Below are positions 17,833 through 25,788 of a DNA stretch of 64,000 nucleotides, piece after piece. The position numbers were made by a program, and so were the translations under genes. The first letter of the stretch is position 1; the number at the start of each line of letters is the position of its first letter. This DNA is from CAZCTC01 sp964501335. GTDB lineage: Bacteria > Chloroflexota > Anaerolineae > B4-G1 > SLSP01. The stretch is from positions 13,765-77,764 of the forward strand of contig CAZCTC010000035.1 in assembly GCA_964501335.1 (NCBI GenBank). Reading direction: 5' to 3'. The notes under the pieces were generated by a model, which ran no database searches, was not told the DNA's origin, and saw only the letters and a program-made list of their open reading frames with translations.

Positions 17833-17948
17833 AGTTAATATATTTCCCCTCTCTACCGTTTGCGGGAGATGCTTTGCGAGGGGGCACATCAGGCAACTGA
17901 AGCCATTTGTAACGGAAGTTATCAAAAAAAGGGGAAAGAAAAGGCCTG

Positions 17949-18056
17949 TGTTTTCGCGCGCATTCTGATGCGCGCGAAAACATAAACAAAAAAACTCTCT
18001 TTTCTCTATCCCGCGCGTCGTATCTAACTGGAAAAGCGTCACTTGCGGGATGTAAG
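17949..18056 (-). repeat. family A repeat, minus orientation
   Basis: Hairpin arms 17949-17963 and 17968-17982 (TGTTTTCGCGCGCAT and complement, loop TCTG), then TAAACAAAAAAACTCTC, CTATCCCGCGCGTCGTATC and CTTGCGGGATG. The order is the reverse complement of the reference copy. Confidence 0.82.
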
Positions 18057-18124
18057 GAAGCCCCAGCCCTATAAGAGGCTTGTTTTAACAGGTGTGACAT
18101 CTCTATTTGTCGGGGCATCTTTCG

Positions 18125-20131
18125 TTATGGTTCCTGGTCGAGGATGACCGGCAGTTCGATCCAGCTTTCGGCGCTGTCGAGGCGGGCGAGGGGGGCGGCG
18201 GTGTCGCTGCGGTAGAGGCCGATGCGCAGCCGGTCGCGGGCCGGGTCGGGCTGGATGTTCGGGAAGGGATGTTCGTCGCCGATCAGATCGCCGGGCTGCC
18301 AGCCGGCGGTGAGCAGCAATCCGTAGCCGGGCGGCCCGTCGTGCTGGGCGATGACCTGTCCGTCGCGGAGGTAATGGACGTAGACGGTGTAGTTGGTCGA
18401 CGGGGTCTGCGTGGCATCCCACCAGAGGCGGACCGTGGCGCCGCTGCGGCCCGCATGGACCAGCGCGGCGCGCAGTAGTAGCCCCTCGTCGAAGCGGGCG
18501 GCGGGCTCCGGCAGCTCCGGCCGGGGCGCCTGACGGATCAGGAGGGCGGTGGTGAAGGGAGCCGGGTCCAGGTCGCCCTGGGCCGGGGGACCCTCCGAGA
18601 TGGTGAGGTAGGCGGGATGGGCGATGCCGGTCAACACTTGAGCCGGGGTATCGCCGTAGGGCCAGACGACGAAGAGCCGTTCCCGGCCGGCCGGGTAGGC
18701 GGTGCCGGGTTCGTAGAAGGTCACGACGGATTCGGGGATCAGGAAGGAGAGGCCGGTCCAGGTGGTCCAGAGGCCGTGGTCCATGACGATGTCGATGTCG
18801 GCGGTGGGGCCGGTGCGCAGGCGGATGCCGTCCCAGCCGAGGTTGCGGGCGGCGTTGATGCGGCCGGCCAGTTCGACGGGGCCGGCTTCGAGCCAGTGGT
18901 AGGCGAGGGGGGCCCGGGCGTAGGTGATGAAGTAGTCGTAGAGGGTGGCGGCCGTGCCGAATGTCAGCATGAGCAGGGCGATGATCAGGCCGGCATTGAT
19001 ATTAAATTTATTTTTTGCGCGCCTTCCCAGGCGCGCAAAAAATGAACTATCTCCTTGTAACCAGGCGAGGCCGAGGGCCGGCAGGAGGGCGGCGGTGGGC
19101 AGGATGCCGACCGCGCGGAGGAAGTGGGGGGCATCTTCGGCCAGGAGGGTGGGCAGGGCCATGACGGCGGTCCAGATGAGGACGAGTGCTGCGGCGGGGT
19201 CGCGGCGGAAGCGGCGCAGGGCCACGAGCAATCCGATCAGGAAGGCTCCCCCCAGAGCGGGGTCCCAGACGGGCCGCCAGGCCAGATTGTGCCGCCAGAT
19301 CCGGTCGCCCTGAATGAAGAACAGGCCGGCGGTTTTCAGGGTGTGGCTGAGAAGCGTGCCCCAGAAATCGCCTTGGTTGATCTCGGGGCTGAGGATGGTA
19401 ACCTGGCCGGTGCGGGCCAGGATGATTTCAGGGTTGAGCAGGGTGTAGAGTCCCAGGGGCAGGAGGACGATCAGGGCGGCGAGCAGGCCGGGCCAGGCGC
19501 GGCGCAGTTGCCGGAGGGTTTCCTGCCGATGGAAGATGAGGGCGTAGAACAGAACGGCGGCAATGGCTACGGGGGTAAAGCGGATGGCCATGTAGGTGTA
19601 CCAGGCGAGTCCGTAAAGGGCGCCAGCGGCGATCCAGTGGCGGGTGCGGCCGGTGCGCAGGGCGCGGACGGCCTGGGCCAGGAAGAGGGCGGTGAAGAGC
19701 GGCAGGGTGACGGCCCGGAAACCGAGCCGGCTGAGGTGGATGGTCCAGAAGGTGACGGCCAGCACGGCCAGCGCCCAGAGGGCCGTGCGGCGGTTCCAGA
19801 GCCGGCGCGCCAGGTCATAGGTGGCGGCCAGGGTGAGCACGCCGATGAAGAAGGAGGGCAGCCGGAGCGCCAGGGGGGTGCGGCCGAGGAGGCCGACGGC
19901 GGCGGTCACTAAGTAGATGAAGAAGGGTTCCCGTCCGTTGTTGGCGGTGAAATAGAAGGAGAGGTGCCCTTGCAGGACATTCAGGGCATCGAGGCCGTTG
20001 AAGGCTTCGTCGTGGTAGAGGCCGGGCGGAAGCTGGCCCCAGCCCAACCCTCGCAGGGCGACGCCGAAGAGGAGGAGGGCCAGGATCAGCGCCCGTTCCG
20101 GCGGGAACCGGTGGGCGTTTGGAGAGGTCAT
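18125..20131 (-). CDS. GT-C / ArnT-PMT-like membrane glycosyltransferase carrying an in-frame palindrome
   Basis: A 668-residue integral membrane protein. The first loop has PPGLYHDEAFNGLDAL (acidic pair DE as in PMT/ArnT glycosyltransferases) followed by NGREPFFIYLVTAAVGLLG; about ten TM helices follow to residue 395, then an extracytoplasmic beta-rich domain. Such enzymes move sugars from polyprenyl-phosphate carriers. The start is ATG 20131, which overlaps the stop of the IPK gene (ATGA); the frame upstream is arginine-proline shadow. Residues about 363-374 (SSFFARLGRRAKNKFN) are encoded by an inserted family A palindrome between two TM segments. A polyprenol pathway link fits its operon partners. 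Confidence 0.85.
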   Translation of the reverse strand: MTSPNAHRFPPERALILALLLFGVALRGLGWGQLPPGLYHDEAFNGLDALNVLQGHLSFYFTANNGREPFFIYLVTAAVGLLGRTPLALRLPSFFIGVLTLAATYDLARRLWNRRTALWALAVLAVTFWTIHLSRLGFRAVTLPLFTALFLAQAVRALRTGRTRHWIAAGALYGLAWYTYMAIRFTPVAIAAVLFYALIFHRQETLRQLRRAWPGLLAALIVLLPLGLYTLLNPEIILARTGQVTILSPEINQGDFWGTLLSHTLKTAGLFFIQGDRIWRHNLAWRPVWDPALGGAFLIGLLVALRRFRRDPAAALVLIWTAVMALPTLLAEDAPHFLRAVGILPTAALLPALGLAWLQGDSSFFARLGRRAKNKFNINAGLIIALLMLTFGTAATLYDYFITYARAPLAYHWLEAGPVELAGRINAARNLGWDGIRLRTGPTADIDIVMDHGLWTTWTGLSFLIPESVVTFYEPGTAYPAGRERLFVVWPYGDTPAQVLTGIAHPAYLTISEGPPAQGDLDPAPFTTALLIRQAPRPELPEPAARFDEGLLLRAALVHAGRSGATVRLWWDATQTPSTNYTVYVHYLRDGQVIAQHDGPPGYGLLLTAGWQPGDLIGDEHPFPNIQPDPARDRLRIGLYRSDTAAPLARLDSAESWIELPVILDQEP
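19010..19043 (-). repeat. family A palindrome inside a coding sequence
   Basis: Arms 19010-19024 and 19029-19043 (ATTTTTTGCGCGCCT and complement, loop TCCC) lie in frame in the glycosyltransferase gene. They encode a basic linker (FFARLGRRAKN) between membrane helices and add no stop codon. It is the only copy found inside a supported gene. Confidence 0.85.
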
Positions 20132-20934
20132 GCCGGCGGACCCCCGGTGATCCAGGTGCCGCCGCCGCTGGCGGGTTCGAGCAGCGCGCGTTTCAGGGCG
20201 CCGGGTTCCTGGCCGGAGAGGATTTCGATTTGCAGGCCGGGCAGGGCCTGGACCAGGGCGATCATTTGGGCGACTTTGTCGGCCATCCCGCCGGTCACGT
20301 CCACGCCGCCGGAGCCGCCGAGGGCGGGGATCAGATCGGGGTAGGTGGCCGGGGTGATGTGGGGGACGAGCTGTCCCTGGGCGTCGAGGACGCCGCGGGT
20401 GATGCCGAGCAACAGCATCCGGCCGGGCCGCAGGGTGTGGGCCAGATGTTGAAAGAGATCTTCGGTGGAAAGGATCGTGCCGCCGCGGACGGAGTCGAAG
20501 GCCACATCGCCGAAGATCAGTGGGATCAGGCCATGGTCGAGGGCGTGGCGGATGGGGGCGTCGCTCCAGGCGGTGATCGTGCCGTCGTGGGCTTCGGCGG
20601 AGGCGGAAGCGGGCAGGCTGAGGACGGGGACGCCGGTTTCGAGGAAGGTGTCGGCGACCAGACGGTTGAGGCGGGCGGCGGCGGCGGCGACCTGACTGAA
20701 GCCGCGCCATTCGTCGGGGGTGTGGACGCCCTGGCGGGTGCCGTAGTGGCTGGCTTCCCAGTGGCCGAAGGAGCCGGAGCCGTGGCCGAGGATGATGGAC
20801 AGTTCGGGATCGGCTTCGCGGGCGGCTTTGATTTCTTTGGCCAGCTGGCGGATTACGACCGGTTTGGGGGTGAGGGGGGCCCGTTTATCGGTGATGAGCG
20901 AGCCGCCTAACTTAATGAAGACGGGCGGTTTCAT
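20128..20934 (-). CDS. isopentenyl phosphate kinase
   Basis: Phosphorylates isopentenyl phosphate to isopentenyl diphosphate in the alternative (archaeal-type) mevalonate pathway. The 268 residues belong to the amino-acid-kinase fold: VFIKLGGSLITDK at the N-terminus (the GGS and K of the family), ILGHGSGSFGHWEA with the catalytic histidine characteristic of IPK, IPLIFGDVAFD, and DVTGGMADKVAQM near the end. The ATG at 20934 overlaps the cutA stop (ATGA) and its stop overlaps the glycosyltransferase start. Mevalonate kinase is two genes upstream, which supports the pathway assignment. An acetylglutamate or uridylate kinase is less likely given GSGSFGH. Confidence 0.93.
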   Translation of the reverse strand: MKPPVFIKLGGSLITDKRAPLTPKPVVIRQLAKEIKAAREADPELSIILGHGSGSFGHWEASHYGTRQGVHTPDEWRGFSQVAAAAARLNRLVADTFLETGVPVLSLPASASAEAHDGTITAWSDAPIRHALDHGLIPLIFGDVAFDSVRGGTILSTEDLFQHLAHTLRPGRMLLLGITRGVLDAQGQLVPHITPATYPDLIPALGGSGGVDVTGGMADKVAQMIALVQALPGLQIEILSGQEPGALKRALLEPASGGGTWITGGPPA

Positions 20935-21260
20935 GCTTCGGGCTCCAGAGAGGCGGCGAGCCAGGTGAGGTAGTCGGTGCTGCCGGCCACAACGGGGGTG
21001 GCCAGGATTTCGGGCGTTTCGTAGGGATGGATGCGGCGGATTTCTTCTTCGATGGTGCCGTAGCGATCGGCGGTGGTTTTGATGAGGCAGAGCCATTCTT
21101 CGGAGGTTTCGATGGCGCCGTTCCAGCGGTAGGTGCTGCCGATGGGGCCGATGACCTGGACGCAGGCGGCCAGGCGGGCTTCGACGAGGGAGCGGGCGAT
21201 GGCGTCGGCGATTTCGCGTCGGTCGACGGTGGTGAGGACTTGAATGATATAGGTACCCAT
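20931..21260 (-). CDS. cutA: CutA1 divalent-cation tolerance family protein
   Basis: A 109-residue trimer-forming protein of the PII-like fold linked by name to copper tolerance; its actual role is unsettled. Family marks are ARSLVEARLAACVQVIGP, STYRWNGAIETSEEWLCLIKT with the Y-W pair and SEEW, and IRRIHPYETPEILATPV. The start ATG is preceded by GAATCC rather than a clear ribosome site. It follows the mevalonate kinase gene after a palindrome at 21279-21317 and overlaps the IPK gene by four bases. Confidence 0.95.
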   Translation of the reverse strand: MGTYIIQVLTTVDRREIADAIARSLVEARLAACVQVIGPIGSTYRWNGAIETSEEWLCLIKTTADRYGTIEEEIRRIHPYETPEILATPVVAGSTDYLTWLAASLEPEA

Positions 21261-21278
21261 GGATTCTCCGTTCTAGTT

Positions 21279-21317
21279 TATATTTTCGCGCGCCCCGGAG
21301 GGGCGCGCGAAAATATA
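21279..21317. repeat. hairpin-only family A palindrome
   Basis: Arms 21279-21296 and 21300-21317 (TATATTTTCGCGCGCCCC and complement) with loop GGA. It separates mevalonate kinase from cutA in an otherwise tight gene row and may split or attenuate the transcript. Confidence 0.82.
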
Positions 21318-21332
21318 GAGTGATAGAGTATG

Positions 21333-22310
21333 TCAGCTTACCGTGGTCGACCAGACCTGGGTAGCGCCGGCTTCTTCGAGGGCCTGGCGGATGGCGGGGA
21401 TCGTTTCGGGCCGGACGAGGGCGATGATATTGCCGCCCATGCCGCCGCCGGTCAGTTTGGCGCCCAGGGCGCCGGCTGTCTGGGCCGTGGCGACCAGGCT
21501 GTCGAGTTCGGGGCTGGAGACGCCGATTTTTTGCAGCAGGGAGTGATTGGTATTGAGCAGTGCGCCGAGCGTGGGAAGGTCGCCGGTTTCGATGGCGTTG
21601 CGGACCGCCGGGGCGATCTCACCGATACGGTTGAAGAGGGTTTCATAGTCGGCGGGGGCTTTTTCCCAGCGGCGACGTACGCCGAGCACCGCTTCCCGGG
21701 TCAGACTGGTCACGCCGCAGTTGGCAATGATCAGATTCAGGGGCGTATTCAGGTTGAAAATTTCAGGCGCATGGCCTTTATGAAAATAGATCGGGCGTTC
21801 CCAGGCAATCACTGTATTATCGAGGCCGCTGGGGGTGGCATGGTGTAGTTTTTCGACCTCGAAGGCGAGATCGCTGATTTCGGTCGTGGATAATTGGGCT
21901 CCACAGTAGGCGATGAGGGCGCGGATGATTGCGACGGAGATTGCTGCTCCGCTGCCCAGTCCGGCGGCGATGGGGAGATCAGAGTTGATGATCATGACGG
22001 CATCTGGTTCGGGCTGTTCGAGATGTTTCAGGGTCAGCCGGGCCGCCATGGCTAAGGGGTTATCCTGAGCGGATTCTCGGAGGTTTTTTTCTTCACCGAG
22101 GTCGGCGGCGATCAGGCGCAGCCCCGCGCCGGGATGACCGGGACGGATGCGAGCATGGGCGCGCAATCCGCTGACGGGCAGGGCGATGGCAGGGCGACCG
22201 TAGACGGCGCTATGTTCTCCGCAGAGGATAACTTTGCCGGGAGCGCTTTGTTCTTCCTGCGGATGATTTGAAAGTTCGGTCTGAATCAGACTTTCCCAAC
22301 TACGATTCAC
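21333..22310 (-). CDS. mevalonate kinase (GHMP family)
   Basis: Phosphorylates mevalonate to phosphomevalonate. The 325 residues contain the GHMP motif 1 (APGKVILCGEHSAVYGRPAI), motif 2 (DLPIAAGLGSGAAISVA) and motif 3 (GAKLTGGGMGGNIIAL). Residues HATPSGLDNTV include the conserved aspartate base. EHSAVYG specifically fits mevalonate rather than galacto- or homoserine kinase. It lies 9 bases after the ClC gene. With the IPK gene downstream it suggests a decarboxylation-first mevalonate route; the decarboxylase is outside the window. Confidence 0.95.
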   Translation of the reverse strand: MNRSWESLIQTELSNHPQEEQSAPGKVILCGEHSAVYGRPAIALPVSGLRAHARIRPGHPGAGLRLIAADLGEEKNLRESAQDNPLAMAARLTLKHLEQPEPDAVMIINSDLPIAAGLGSGAAISVAIIRALIAYCGAQLSTTEISDLAFEVEKLHHATPSGLDNTVIAWERPIYFHKGHAPEIFNLNTPLNLIIANCGVTSLTREAVLGVRRRWEKAPADYETLFNRIGEIAPAVRNAIETGDLPTLGALLNTNHSLLQKIGVSSPELDSLVATAQTAGALGAKLTGGGMGGNIIALVRPETIPAIRQALEEAGATQVWSTTVS

Positions 22311-22319
22311 AGTTCACCT

Positions 22320-24332
22320 CTATTTGGTTCCTTCAACAAGCTGACGCAGCAAGGGTTCATCTTCGGGATTGGCGACCACGGCCAGGCGGTCGCCGGCTTG
22401 CAGCCGGGTTTGGCCGCGGGGGATGATTAACTGGCGCCGACGCTGCAGGCTGGCAACCAGACTTTCTTCAGGCCAGATGATATCGCTGACCAGGCGGCCA
22501 TCGGCGGGCGAGCCGGCCTGGACTTCCAATTCAAAAACGGAGGCGCCGGAGGTGGTACCCAGCTGGATTTGTTCGCGGCGCAGGTTTTGGGTAGTGCGGC
22601 GGACCAGGGCCAGTTCGTAGGCGCGGATGATGTCGGCGCGATGGAGCCAGCCGATGAGGCCGGCGGCATTATTGCGTTCGACGACCGGCATGCGGCCGAC
22701 GCCGCGGCTGCTCATGCGTTGCAGGGCTTCCTGGACCGTTTCATCGGGGTAGGCCAGCAAGAGATCCCGGGTGCAGAAGTCGGCGATGGGGCGGTTGAGG
22801 TTGGCGGGATTTTCCTGGGAGGCGCGTTCGATATCCTGAAGGGTGATCACGCCGTAGAGCTCGCCCTGCGGGGTGAGGACCGGAAGGCCGTGGGTGTGAA
22901 ATTGGGCCAGGATGGCGGAGACCATGCGGAGGGGGAGGTTGGAGGTCACCGTCAACGGCGTTTTGTCCATGACTTCGGCAACGGTCAGCGTTTCCAGTAT
23001 ATCGACATCGCGACCGCGCTGCAGGTGGATGCCTTTGCGGGTCAGATTGAACGTGTAGGCGGATTCCGGTTCCAGGAGTTGGGTGAGCACATTGCCGGTG
23101 ACAATGGCAAACATCAGCGGCAAGATGACGCGGTAGTCGTTGGTGAGTTCGAAGACGAGCATGATGGAGGTGATGGGGGCCCGGATCGTGGCGGCGAGGA
23201 CGGCGGCCATGCCGATCATCGCGAAGGTGGAGGGGCTGAGTCCCAGGGTGGGGAAGAGGGCGTTGAGGGCCGTGCCGTAGAGTTCCCCGAGGATGGCACC
23301 GATGAAGAGTGCCGGGGCGAAGATTCCCCCCATGAAGCCGGCGCCCAGGCTGGAGGCGGTCAGGATCATTTTCAGGACCAGAACCAGCAGGAGCAAGGCT
23401 GGGACCCAATATGAGCCTTTTAACAATTGACCGGTCGCGGCATAACTATCTCCCAGGAGTTCCGGGAAGCGCAGCCCAACCAGCCCGATGACCAGACCGA
23501 CGAGGGCCGGTTTGATCCAGGTGGGGAGCGGCAGCCGCTGCATTTTGTCGTGGACCCAGTGGAGCGTGCGGATATAGGTCACGGCGACCAGGGCGGCCAG
23601 GGCGCCCAATCCAAGGTAGAAGAGGATTTCGATGGGGTTATTGAAGGTATAGGTGGGGATGGTGAGGAGGGGGGGGGCGTTGATGAGTCCTCGTCCTGCC
23701 TGCCCGATGACGGCCGCCAACACGGCACCCAGGATTACAGCGCTGAGTTGTGAAGTGACCAGTTCGCCCAGGATGATTTCAATGGCGAAGAAGACGCCGG
23801 CGATGGGAGCATTGAAGAGCGCGGCGATGCCGGCGGCGGCTCCGGTGGCGACGAGGAGCCGGGTTTGTTCTTCGGAACCGCGGAGCCATTGCCCCATCAC
23901 GGTGCCGATATTGGCTCCGATCTGGGCGCTGGGATCTTCGGGCCCGAGCGGGGCCCCAACACCGAGGGAAAGCGCGGCCAGGACCGCTTTGAGCGGCATA
24001 TGGAGGTAGCGCAGGCGCCCGCCGGCCAGTGCTACGGCTTCCATAATACCGCCTACTCCGGAGAAGCGTTCTTCAGGAAGCCAGGTCTGACGGAGTAAGC
24101 CGATCAGCAGGCCGCCCAACGCTGGAAAGAGGATGAGTCCCCAGGGGGGGAGGTGGGAGCCGAGGCCCCGGTAAAGGCCCAGGTAGATCCCATCGGCCAG
24201 GGTTTTAAAGAGCAGGACGGCGATGGCGCTGAAAAGCCCGACAATGAGAGCCGCCAGTCCCTGGCGAGCACTTTCGGAAAGGATCTGTTGATCCAACCAG
24301 TGTCGGAATCGGGCGAACCAGGATTTGTTCAT
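22320..24332 (-). CDS. ClC-type chloride channel/antiporter with CBS pair and TrkA-C-like domain
   Basis: A 670-residue membrane protein. About 1-430 is a ClC pore: SLGVGAPLGPEDPSAQIGA carries the gating glutamate, GAAAGIAALFNAPIAGVFFAIE is the next selectivity helix pair, and SLGAGFMGGIFAPALFIGA the third. Residues about 445-575 hold two CBS domains (VAEVMDKTPLTVTSNLPLR; VGRMPVVERNNAAGLIG). The C-terminal 80 residues resemble TrkA-C (RRRQLIIPRGQTRLQAGDRL). The glutamate in FAIEIILGE may serve as the internal proton site of Cl-/H+ exchangers. Its ATG overlaps the stop of the UbiA gene by one base (TAATG). CBS domains suggest nucleotide gating. Confidence 0.93.
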   Translation of the reverse strand: MNKSWFARFRHWLDQQILSESARQGLAALIVGLFSAIAVLLFKTLADGIYLGLYRGLGSHLPPWGLILFPALGGLLIGLLRQTWLPEERFSGVGGIMEAVALAGGRLRYLHMPLKAVLAALSLGVGAPLGPEDPSAQIGANIGTVMGQWLRGSEEQTRLLVATGAAAGIAALFNAPIAGVFFAIEIILGELVTSQLSAVILGAVLAAVIGQAGRGLINAPPLLTIPTYTFNNPIEILFYLGLGALAALVAVTYIRTLHWVHDKMQRLPLPTWIKPALVGLVIGLVGLRFPELLGDSYAATGQLLKGSYWVPALLLLVLVLKMILTASSLGAGFMGGIFAPALFIGAILGELYGTALNALFPTLGLSPSTFAMIGMAAVLAATIRAPITSIMLVFELTNDYRVILPLMFAIVTGNVLTQLLEPESAYTFNLTRKGIHLQRGRDVDILETLTVAEVMDKTPLTVTSNLPLRMVSAILAQFHTHGLPVLTPQGELYGVITLQDIERASQENPANLNRPIADFCTRDLLLAYPDETVQEALQRMSSRGVGRMPVVERNNAAGLIGWLHRADIIRAYELALVRRTTQNLRREQIQLGTTSGASVFELEVQAGSPADGRLVSDIIWPEESLVASLQRRRQLIIPRGQTRLQAGDRLAVVANPEDEPLLRQLVEGTK

Positions 24333-25216
24333 TAGATCCTCAAATAAAAGACAAGCATCACCATCAGTCCCCAGAGGAGCATGTCGATTTGCAGCGGTCG
24401 ATCTGTGAGCAGGATTTCATCAGGGGCCAGCGTCACGCCGCGTACATGGATAAGGTAGAGATAGCGGAACATTCCATAAATGACGAATATGATCGTCAGC
24501 ATCATCACATGGTTGCTGTCGGGGATATTTTCGGCCGAGAAAGTGTAGAGGGTGTAGGAGAGGATGGCTGCCGTAGTGACCATGCTGATCAATTGATCCA
24601 ACAAAGGGAGGTTGTATTCCTGGAGGATTTTGCGATGGTTGGCCGCATTGTGTCCTAACAGCACCAGTTCCCCGCGACGTTTGCCGAGAGCCAGGAAGAG
24701 GGCCAGGAAGGTGGTGCAGAGATAGAGCCAGGGGGAAAAGCGCATAGCTTGAACCAGGGGCACGCCGGCACCTACTCGAATGACGAATCCCAGGGTCAGG
24801 GTGAGGACATCGATTAGAACCATGTTCTTTAAATAGAAGGAGTAAGTGAGTTGCAGGATGAGATAGAGCCCCAGTAAGGCGGCGAAGTATCCATTGATCC
24901 AGATCGCCAGGCCCATGGAAATGGTACCGATCAGGATGGCGGCGATCAGGGCGGTACGGGGAGAGATTTCGCCCGCGGCGAGGGGGCGCAGGCGTTTGCG
25001 AGGATGTTGCCGGTCATTTTCCAGGTCGACCAGATCATTGATAATGTAGACTACACCGGAGATCAGACAAAAGAGCAGGAAACCGCCGATGGAAAGGAGC
25101 AGATAAGGGATATTGAATATTTTCTGGTCGAAAACCAGGGCAGCAAAAATTACACCATTTTTGGTCCATTGTTTGGGCCGCATGGTTTTTAACAAGGCGA
25201 TAGCTTGTTTTTTCAT
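24332..25216 (-). CDS. UbiA-family prenyltransferase, decaprenyl-phosphate phosphoribosyltransferase-like
   Basis: A 294-residue membrane enzyme with about nine TM helices. It has the aspartate-rich motif NDLVDLENDRQHPRKRLRPL and a second DP-type motif later. The start MKKQAIALLKTMRPKQWTKN matches the group that attaches phosphoribose to decaprenyl phosphate, rather than quinone enzymes. It is first in the UbiA - ClC - mevalonate kinase run, and polyprenol sugar donors would suit the GT-C enzymes downstream. This link is an inference. Confidence 0.85.
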   Translation of the reverse strand: MKKQAIALLKTMRPKQWTKNGVIFAALVFDQKIFNIPYLLLSIGGFLLFCLISGVVYIINDLVDLENDRQHPRKRLRPLAAGEISPRTALIAAILIGTISMGLAIWINGYFAALLGLYLILQLTYSFYLKNMVLIDVLTLTLGFVIRVGAGVPLVQAMRFSPWLYLCTTFLALFLALGKRRGELVLLGHNAANHRKILQEYNLPLLDQLISMVTTAAILSYTLYTFSAENIPDSNHVMMLTIIFVIYGMFRYLYLIHVRGVTLAPDEILLTDRPLQIDMLLWGLMVMLVFYLRI

Positions 25217-25375
25217 AAATAAGGGTCTCCGCTCGTAATCGTTCTGGAAGATAGGAAGAATGGAAGAATGGATGCCGGATAATATGTTTAAATCAATACC
25301 CCGGTATCATACCAGAATTAGAAGAATGGGCAACATGTTGTTTTTCGTTTCTCTTCCAGCCCGGCGCATCTGTGC

Positions 25376-25381
25376 TATACT
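25376..25381 (+). promoter_or_regulatory. extended -10 promoter candidate for the 67-residue gene
   Basis: TGCTATACT gives an extended -10 (TATACT at 25376-25381) about 54 bases before the start codon. A -35 is weak (CTTCCA at 25353). Position is sensible but unproven. Confidence 0.4.
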
Positions 25382-25434
25382 GGATCTGGGTCCGGGGCAG
25401 CCGGGACTCCTATTTCCTCAAAGGAGGTGACAGG

Positions 25435-25638
25435 ATGTACGTAGTGGCTGAGTTAAAAACCGATGAGGGGAAGCCGGTGGGCGTTCTTTCGGCCAGTGCG
25501 AAGGATTTTAAGACCGGCTCTAAGGGATTTTATGCCAATGGTAAGATTGAAATTGACGGCAAGCGGTATCAGGTGCAGCTCCAGATTGTGGAGATCGGCA
25601 GCAAGGGCAAAAACGAGAGCGGTGATGAGACCCCGTAA
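25435..25638 (+). CDS. 67-residue orphan protein with strong ribosome site
   Basis: Starts MYVVAELKTDEGKPVGVLSAS, rich in Lys/Gly, with no signal peptide or TM. The ATG at 25435 follows a full Shine-Dalgarno AAAGGAGGTGA (25420-25430), the best in the window, and a strong terminator follows. The pattern (short beta strands: GFYANGKIEIDG, KRYQVQLQIVEIG) suggests a small beta-barrel. Family not recognised. Its independent, strong expression signals argue for a real gene. Confidence 0.8.
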   Translation: MYVVAELKTDEGKPVGVLSASAKDFKTGSKGFYANGKIEIDGKRYQVQLQIVEIGSKGKNESGDETP

Positions 25639-25674
25639 TTAGAAGCGATTATTTTTTTGAGTTTTCCTGTTATT

Positions 25675-25709
25675 ACCGGGGGCCGCGAAACAAGCGGCCC
25701 CCGGTTTTT
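25675..25709 (+). terminator. intrinsic terminator after the 67-residue gene
   Basis: Arms ACCGGGGGCCGC (25675-25686) and GCGGCCCCCGGT (25694-25705), loop GAAACAA, then T5. Confidence 0.9.
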
Positions 25710-25788
25710 GGGGGACAGAAAGTCATTATGCCGGGGGCGGTACTCCAAAGGATGAGGCCCCTTTCTCTGTGATAAATTGTAATTAGCT

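Larger units (their letters stand above)
17535..18124. other. intergenic region made almost wholly of repeats
   Basis: Between two minus-strand glycosyltransferase genes lie family A copies at 17615-17708 and 17949-18056, a hairpin-only palindrome at 17794-17832 and a G/C-run repeat at 17710-17790. ORFs crossing the area only translate the palindromes (for example FFARRLRRAK) and are not credible. CACATCAGGCAACTGAAG (about 17883) is a diverged copy of a motif also near 11653 and 61088. Confidence 0.75.

Noticed and set aside
17497..18422. Overlapping ORFs with FFARRLRRAK-type peptides
   Set aside because: They translate family A palindromes and have no other coding support.
20131..20710. N-terminal extension of the glycosyltransferase to base 20710
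   Set aside because: It is Arg/Pro-rich and antisense-like, overlapping IPK codons; ATG 20131 with ATGA overlap is far better.
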